A DNA stretch of 64,000 nt from NCBI RefSeq assembly GCF_003573695.1, contig NC_039366.1, positions 165,182,339 to 165,246,338 of the forward strand, written 5' to 3'. The position numbers were made by a program, and so were the translations under genes. This document shows, piece after piece, positions 58,838 through 64,000 of the stretch; position 1 is the first letter of the stretch; every line of letters begins with the position of its first letter. The notes under the pieces were generated by a model. The model did no database searches. It saw nothing but the letters and a program-made list of their open reading frames with translations, and had not been told where the DNA came from. Source of the stretch: Papaver somniferum. Taxonomy: Eukaryota; Streptophyta; Magnoliopsida; Ranunculales; Papaveraceae.

Positions 58838-59640
58838 TTTTGGCGATCACGGTGGGACAATTGATCATTCATTCGTAGTTATAGGTTACAATCGTGGTTG
58901 TCATCATGAAGGAAGTTGATTTATCAACCACCAACCGTAACAAAAACGCTGCCAGAAACCTAGATCTGGACTTTACATCAAAGGAATGGTTCTTCTTCGA
59001 CTTACAAAATACTATGGTATATGAAAAAAAAGCCAAGGAGGCGCCACCTTAGCTGCAGGGTGTTTCCACGTCTATCATAGACACATCCAAGGCGGTGAAA
59101 CCCTATCAGTGTTTATCTCGCATCAGAAGAGCACTTAGCCTTAGCCAACCCGCTAGTTTGATGTTCGGGATTACCTTAACCTTGACTCCAATGGTGAAAA
59201 CGTCTTAGTGGTACCCATGTCTTGAAAATACGCTATTAAATATCGAAACATTGGCCAAGAACCGGGTTAGGCTCCGATACACTCAACATGATCTTACGAG
59301 ATCTCAGACCGGTTACCTGACTCATCTAAAGACCATGCTGAGCCTCTTTACCATGTTGAACGTCATGACCATGATGAGCCTTATAACCATGCTTAACCTC
59401 TTGAGAATAGCGCAGACGTAAGTAACGCCACATCCTCGTTCTTTATCCGATTAGCCTCATTCTTTTTGCATCGGATCCGTGTGTTCTATCTCCTACATGA
59501 TAAAGTTAGATTTTTTTTGGTAAAGCACCTACAAGTATGTGACAAGAAAAATGTTGCAGATCTGCTTTGTGGTTGCGGATAACTTTATCCAATTGAGGCA
59601 CATCTTATCTTCCTGGAGAAACTAATTAATGCCCTAGATA
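58838..59640 (+). pseudogene. Gypsy primer site and decayed leader/gag start
   Basis: TTTTGGCGATCACGGTGGGAC (58838-58858) resembles the Tat-like site at 24968. An ATG at 58906 opens 48 codons (MKEVDLSTTNRNKNAARNLD) ending at TAG 59050; later plus-frame pieces are interrupted by several stops. No gag core recognised. Confidence 0.4.
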
Positions 59641-60365
59641 ATTAAAAACAGAATAATATAAGGTCCATGATGTTGCTTGAGCCTAAAACGATAATCTGGC
59701 TTAAGTTAAACAGAAGAGTCTGAGCCGATGTAAGCAGAAGAGACTCGGCCAGCCTAAGTAGAAGAGGCTCATCCAGTCTAAGCAGAAGAGACTCAGACAA
59801 TCTGCTGAGAAGAGGGTTTATCATCAAAAATACGACGACAATGGCAAATAAAGCACCTGGTCCTGAACCAGTGCCAATAAATGAGATCAAGGCCTTCATT
59901 TTTCTTTGGGGTTCAACTGGAAGTCGATTTAGGCAACACTGTTTAGAGATTTGATTACTCAATGAAAGGTGATTATTCATTGTAATTATTATTTCACCTT
60001 GATTGTTCTCTTGGTTAAATTCAAAGTTTAACCTTTCTCCTAAAAAAAATCCATTAGAGTCTGGACCCTACTTAAAAACTCGGTGAGTGGTAAAAGATCG
60101 GGAAAAGTGCGCTCATTAATCGGCCGGACGAAATGTTAGTTCGGTCAAATATGCGGTCAATTACGCGTGATTCAAGAAAAATACAGAAATGCGTATATTC
60201 GTGTTGTGTTTAACATATCTCAATTCATCATGTAAAATTCAGCATATATTTTACTATAATTTTTTTTTAGTTCGAGTGCTATTATTTATAATTTTTATCG
60301 TATATTGTATGAAAAGGCATGATTTAAATGGTGTAATCATTTGAGTCTTTAATAGCTAAGATGAC
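59641..60365. other. Short imperfect repeats, otherwise unidentified
   Basis: 59700-59820 holds four to five ~24-bp units of the type AGCAGAAGAGACTCAGCCAGTCTA; on the minus strand they read as an LLLRLAES-like eight-residue repeat inside a 112-codon frame (59980-59642) that is probably not a gene. 60000-60365 is AT-rich, nothing seen. Confidence 0.45.
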
Positions 60366-61825
60366 ATGGAGATTTCTACACGTCTCTTCTTCTCTTTGAG
60401 TTTTGCTGTTGAAAGCAAAGTATCTCAGGGACGTTTCTTTTTGTACTGCAAAGAAGCCGCAGAGGGGTGTCTTTGGCTTGTGGGTGATGGCAACGACATT
60501 ATAATCTGGATTGATCCTTGGATTCCATCTATCCCTAGATTTACACCTGCCTACCCAATGAATTCAGGAAACTTTCCTTAATTGGTAAAATATTTGATTA
60601 TAATAACTGGAAACTGGAATGATGAGCTTATATATGAACTATTTGATCGGTTTAATGCAGAACAAATTCTCAAGATCTATGTTAATAGAGATTCAAAAGA
60701 TAAGTTGATCTGGAAATTTACCACACAAGGAGACTTTACTAGAAAGTCATTTCGGACCCATCTCAACTCTATTGCATAAGAACCATCTCGCCTCAATGAC
60801 ACCACTTTCCCTTGGAAAAGATTTTGGGAAGTTAAGAAGCTTGCTCCAAAAGTCCAGAACTTCATGTGGAGACTTTTACACAATGACGTTGGTGTTATGC
60901 ACAAAGTGGGTAGATTCGTAGAAGGAGTCCCAACCGAATGTCATTTATGCAATATGGTAGAGGAGACGGCAGACCATCTATTCCTGCACCGTCCTATTTT
61001 ACAAGCAATCATGTTTGCCTCTCATTTAGGACTCAGGCTCGACAACAATGAGGTAACTCTAAAAACTCTAGTATCTAATTGGTTGTTAGTTAAAGATGAT
61101 GGTTATCACTTTTGTTTGGGGTCAAAATTATTTTGGGCAATCTGGAAAGCTAGAAACACTTTAGTATTTGAAAAAAAAACAAGTTCATATTGATGTCGTA
61201 CTACAACAAGGTATTTATTGGTTATCTTTATTGTAATGACAACGGGGATTCCATGATTCAATACCATCCCCAACAACAGACTCCTACTACAACTATTGAA
61301 ATGATTAGATGGTCCCCACCACCAAAGGGCACGGTTAAGATCAACATTGATGCAGCTATAAAGAATGGGAGATCTTCTAATGCAGCTCTTTCCAGGGAAT
61401 ATCTGAGGGCCTTCATCAGCGCATAAACTTCTATCAACAATTATTGTAGCCCACTCATTGCTGAAGCCAATAGATTTGTCCTTGCTATGGGTTTCGACAA
61501 AAATTGTGATTGAAAGTGACTCTCTTACTATGATTCAAATTCTCAATGGAGAGTTATCCAGGTTTCTGTGGAGGGTTATCAACATTATAAATGAGCTCGA
61601 CACTGCTACCTCCATTCTTTTGCAAGTAGAATATAACTTTGTGCCGCGAAAAGCTAATGATTCTGCTCATACACTCACTAAATTTGCTATCAAGTATAAT
61701 ATCCATGAGTTATGGACATCTTCCCAACCTCCTTCATGTATCTCCGGCGTTCTTGTTGCTGACGCTGTTTCGTTTGTAATCTTTTTTGTTTTCGGCTTTT
61801 CGCATGCTAAAAAAAATAAAAAATT
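60366..61825 (+). pseudogene. 3' half of an L1-type LINE: zf-RVT and RNase H domains, broken
   Basis: Plus-strand pieces in the usual L1 ORF2 order: LVGDGNDIIIWIDPWIPSIP (60475-60540), then ELIYELFDRF and KDKLIWKFTTQGDFTRKSF (60610-60740), the zf-RVT zinc-binding domain with FMWRLLHNDVGVMHKVGR and ECHLCNMVEETADHLFLHRP (60860-60990; the usual last Cys is Arg), then WSPPPKGTVKINIDAA (61300, first RNase H Asp), IESDS (61509-61523, second acidic pair) and RKANDSAHTLTKFA (61650-61690, final Asp). At least four frame changes or stops (60580, 60780, 61193, 61490). The A-rich TAAAAAAAATAAAAAA at 61808-61823 may be the tail. RT and endonuclease are absent, typical of 5' truncation. Same strand as the RT piece at 46476-47245. 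Confidence 0.85.
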
Positions 61826-62086
61826 GGTGTATATAAATGTTATGGAACATAATCACCAACAAACATATATGTATAAGAAGATACGATGAATATGCCGGAA
61901 TCAACATAAAATAGGATTGAGGTAATGGCCGAATTAATGCGACAAATAATTTGTGAACATATAGTTCGCAGAAGATTCGGGAACGCTAACAAATTGTGAA
62001 TATGATCCGGGTTGTAAAAATGCATCTAAAATGCGCGTGCTTGGATAGTTCGCGTGTAATTCACAAACCATCCGCGAACTTATTAA
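61826..62086. other. Intervening sequence, nothing recognised
   Basis: Several TTCGCG/CGCGAA motifs (61968, 62049, 62074). No gene. Confidence 0.4.
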
Positions 62087-63500
62087 CCTGGCTAATTTTG
62101 GGCCTATGGTGATTATTTGGGGCCTATGGATTTCTTCATCCACCCAATAAAGAATGATAAGGGGTGTCTAAAGTGTATTAAAATAGTAGATTACCCTTAT
62201 ACATTCTTAATAATTCCTAAAACAAATTCTAAAATCTAAATCATTTCTATTAACAATCTTCAATCAAAAATTAAAGCCAAATTCATCAAAATAAAAAACT
62301 AAAACCTAATCACAAACAACAATTCAATTCTCTATTTTTTTGGTTTTTGAAAAAAAACTTCGACGACAAACAAATTCGAGAGATTCAGTTAACTCCCTTT
62401 AATCCGTTTCTTTAGAGAAACTCAACAATGATTTAATCATGAATCTCTGAAATTTCTTCATCTAATTTTCAGAAAAATCAACCCAAAATCGGTTTATGTG
62501 TGCACTAGAATAAACCGATTGTAGTTGATGTTACCAGGAATCGGTTTTTGGTGTACACATACATAAACCGATTATGGGTTGATATGATGAACATCAACCA
62601 CAATCGGTTTATGCTAATGCACACATAAACCGATTCTGAGTCCAAGTTTGGATTTGTAGAGAAATCAAGAATCGGTCTTTATGTGCCTCACATATATACC
62701 GATTATGTGAAATATCAAGTCTTCTGTATGTTTTTGTTGCTGGAATCAGATTACGTGAAAGACCACATAAACCGATTCTGGTTAACCAATTTTTTTCTTC
62801 TAGTTAATACTCGATCACAAAATGAGTATAAAATCATACTCGGTTTTAGTTCGAGTACAAGTGAAAATAGTGTTATACCTGAATTCAAAATGCGTATAAT
62901 TTTGCACCCAATTTGAAAATGAGTATAATTTTATAGTCGAATTGAAAACGAGTATGACTTCTCAAACAATTTGAAAATGAGTATGAAATCATACCTTAAC
63001 TCGAGTATATGTATGGAGTATAATAAATGTTAGTTGTATTTGATGTTTAACAACACATAATTTCCTGATCAAAAAGAAAAAAATTACCAGAATGGGTTTA
63101 TGTTCATGTCCATATAAACCGATTCTGGATAATCGGTTGATTTTCATGTCTGTATAAACCGATTCTGGGTAAAAGAAAATTTCAAAAAATTTATGTATGT
63201 TTTTGAGATTACAATCGGTTGATACTAATGTCAACATAAGCGATTCTTGGTTGGTTCTTAAAAAAAATTCAAAATTTTAATTTTTTTCATGTTTTGATGA
63301 CTCATTAACACAAATTAATTTCACATCTAATACGATTTTTTACTACTAATCAACTAAATTAACGCTAAGTAATCAAGGATAGATTAGCCATTAACTAAAA
63401 TAATTGGATAAAGATTTTTTAGAGATTACTTCTTAATGACCCTTTTTGTTTTTTACTCATATGCCCCAAGTAATCACCATAAGGCCCCAAATTAACCAGG
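62087..63500. mobile_element. 1.4-kb non-autonomous inverted-repeat DNA element
   Basis: Terminal inverted repeats of ~50 bp start CCTGG(C/T)TAATTT and contain GGGCCTATGGTGATTA and TTGGGGC. 8-bp flanking duplication CTTATTAA (62079-62086, 63501-63508). No transposase. The interior consists of inverted AATCGGTTTAT motifs and GAGTATAAT repeats. Confidence 0.75.
62485..63250. repeat. Alternating inverted motifs AATCGGTTTATG / CATAAACCGATT
   Basis: About 14 motifs, for example 62489, 62512, 62541, 62567, 62603, 62627, 62771, 63112, 63133 and 63157, mostly in facing pairs 15-35 bases apart. Between 62820 and 63010 a second repeat, TTTGAAAATGAGTATAATTT, occurs four to five times. Confidence 0.75.
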
Positions 63501-63508
63501 CTTATTAA

Positions 63509-64000
63509 CTAGGGTCTTGACACAATTTATTGTTACACCAAATAGGTTGCCATGGTCATGGTACATACTACATACACCAAAGACCACCAAACAATCCAAT
63601 GAGTTGCACATATCTCAATGTATTCATCTACCTAGTCTGTAAAATCTTAAATCAACTCCACATTTATCTACACACATACGGTTGTCATGTCCAAGGTAGT
63701 CAATTTCGGATTTCGGATTGTCTCGGTCGACACCGAGATACTGGTACAACTTTGTCTCGGGGAAATTCCGTTTTAGAATCTCGGTAAAATTTCGGTTTCA
63801 TATTTTATATCCTCGTATCGATAATCACTTAAAAGAAACATAGTATTAGTAAATCTGGTTGTTCACCTTCCTCATCATCAACACCAAATAATAATTTTAG
63901 CTCAAGAAATTCAAACACAACAACAAGCAATAATACTAGTGAGTGAATTAATCTTTTTAATTTTTGTACGTGAGATTAGTCCACTCAATTTAAAAAGAAA
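63509..64000. other. Window end; possible start of another element
   Basis: From 63694 a TTTCGG/CTCGG-rich stretch with TCTCGGTCGACACCGAGA (imperfect palindrome) looks like the end of a DNA transposon, but its partner is outside the window. No gene. Confidence 0.3.

Noticed and set aside
59642..59980. Leucine-rich 112-codon ORF as a leucine-rich repeat protein
   Set aside because: The leucines come from a 24-bp DNA repeat (AGCAGAAGAGACTCAGC) on the other strand; does not match the LxxLxLxxN consensus.
60331..60345. LINE target duplication (GGTGTA near 60331 and 61827)
   Set aside because: Only a short partial match (GGTGTAAT versus GGTGTATAT); not enough to call.

Overview
This window reads as nuclear DNA of a flowering plant with a large, retrotransposon-filled genome. 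It holds a Sirevirus-type Copia family (initiator-Met-tRNA primer site, repeated AAGGGGGAG polypurine tracts), Gypsy elements of Tat/Athila type (TGGCG primer sites, very long LTRs), plant L1 LINE pieces (zf-RVT plus RNase H) and non-autonomous inverted-repeat DNA elements. I see no intact host gene, rRNA, tRNA or CRISPR. A eudicot is likely; the species cannot be told from the sequence alone.

Layout. 1-13711: pol-less Sirevirus relative (minus; its 3' LTR runs off the left edge), carrying a 6.6-kb inserted element (2320-8931) with 282-bp terminal inverted repeats and two broken coiled-coil genes. 13712-14822 and 41725-42759: two halves of one long Gypsy-type LTR, split by a 26.9-kb composite (14823-41724) flanked by GTGGG on both sides. 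The composite is two related non-autonomous Athila-like subfamilies, each an LTR-internal-LTR-internal-LTR tandem array, joined head to head at their primer binding sites (about 34975-34986). A third element, a protease-decayed and RT-less Gypsy (16592-28520, minus), is inserted in the left array. 42760-44138: U3-less Sirevirus LTR (plus). 44139-46475: unidentified, with an LTR-like promoter/poly(A) signal pair. 46476-47245: broken LINE reverse transcriptase. 47246-58837: pieces of another LTR, interrupted by a complete pol-less Sirevirus relative (47683-56340, perfect ACGAC duplication) and by an 883-bp inverted-repeat element (57647-58529). 58838-60365: Gypsy primer site and decayed leader/gag. 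60366-61825: LINE 3' half. 62087-63500: 1.4-kb inverted-repeat element packed with inverted motifs.

How the parts work together. None of the LTR elements here encodes a usable reverse transcriptase or integrase, yet several have canonical ends, primer sites, polypurine tracts and target duplications, so they must have moved with enzymes from other copies. The preserved signals are mostly structural (LTR ends, PBS, PPT, repeated hairpins), and the reading frames encode gag or gag-like/coiled-coil proteins. The most unusual objects are the inverted two-family composite with a single target duplication, the large inverted-repeat element with a 5-bp duplication, the hairpin arrays in the Gypsy LTRs and Athila-like internal regions, and an opposite-strand multi-exon gene inside the Gypsy element.
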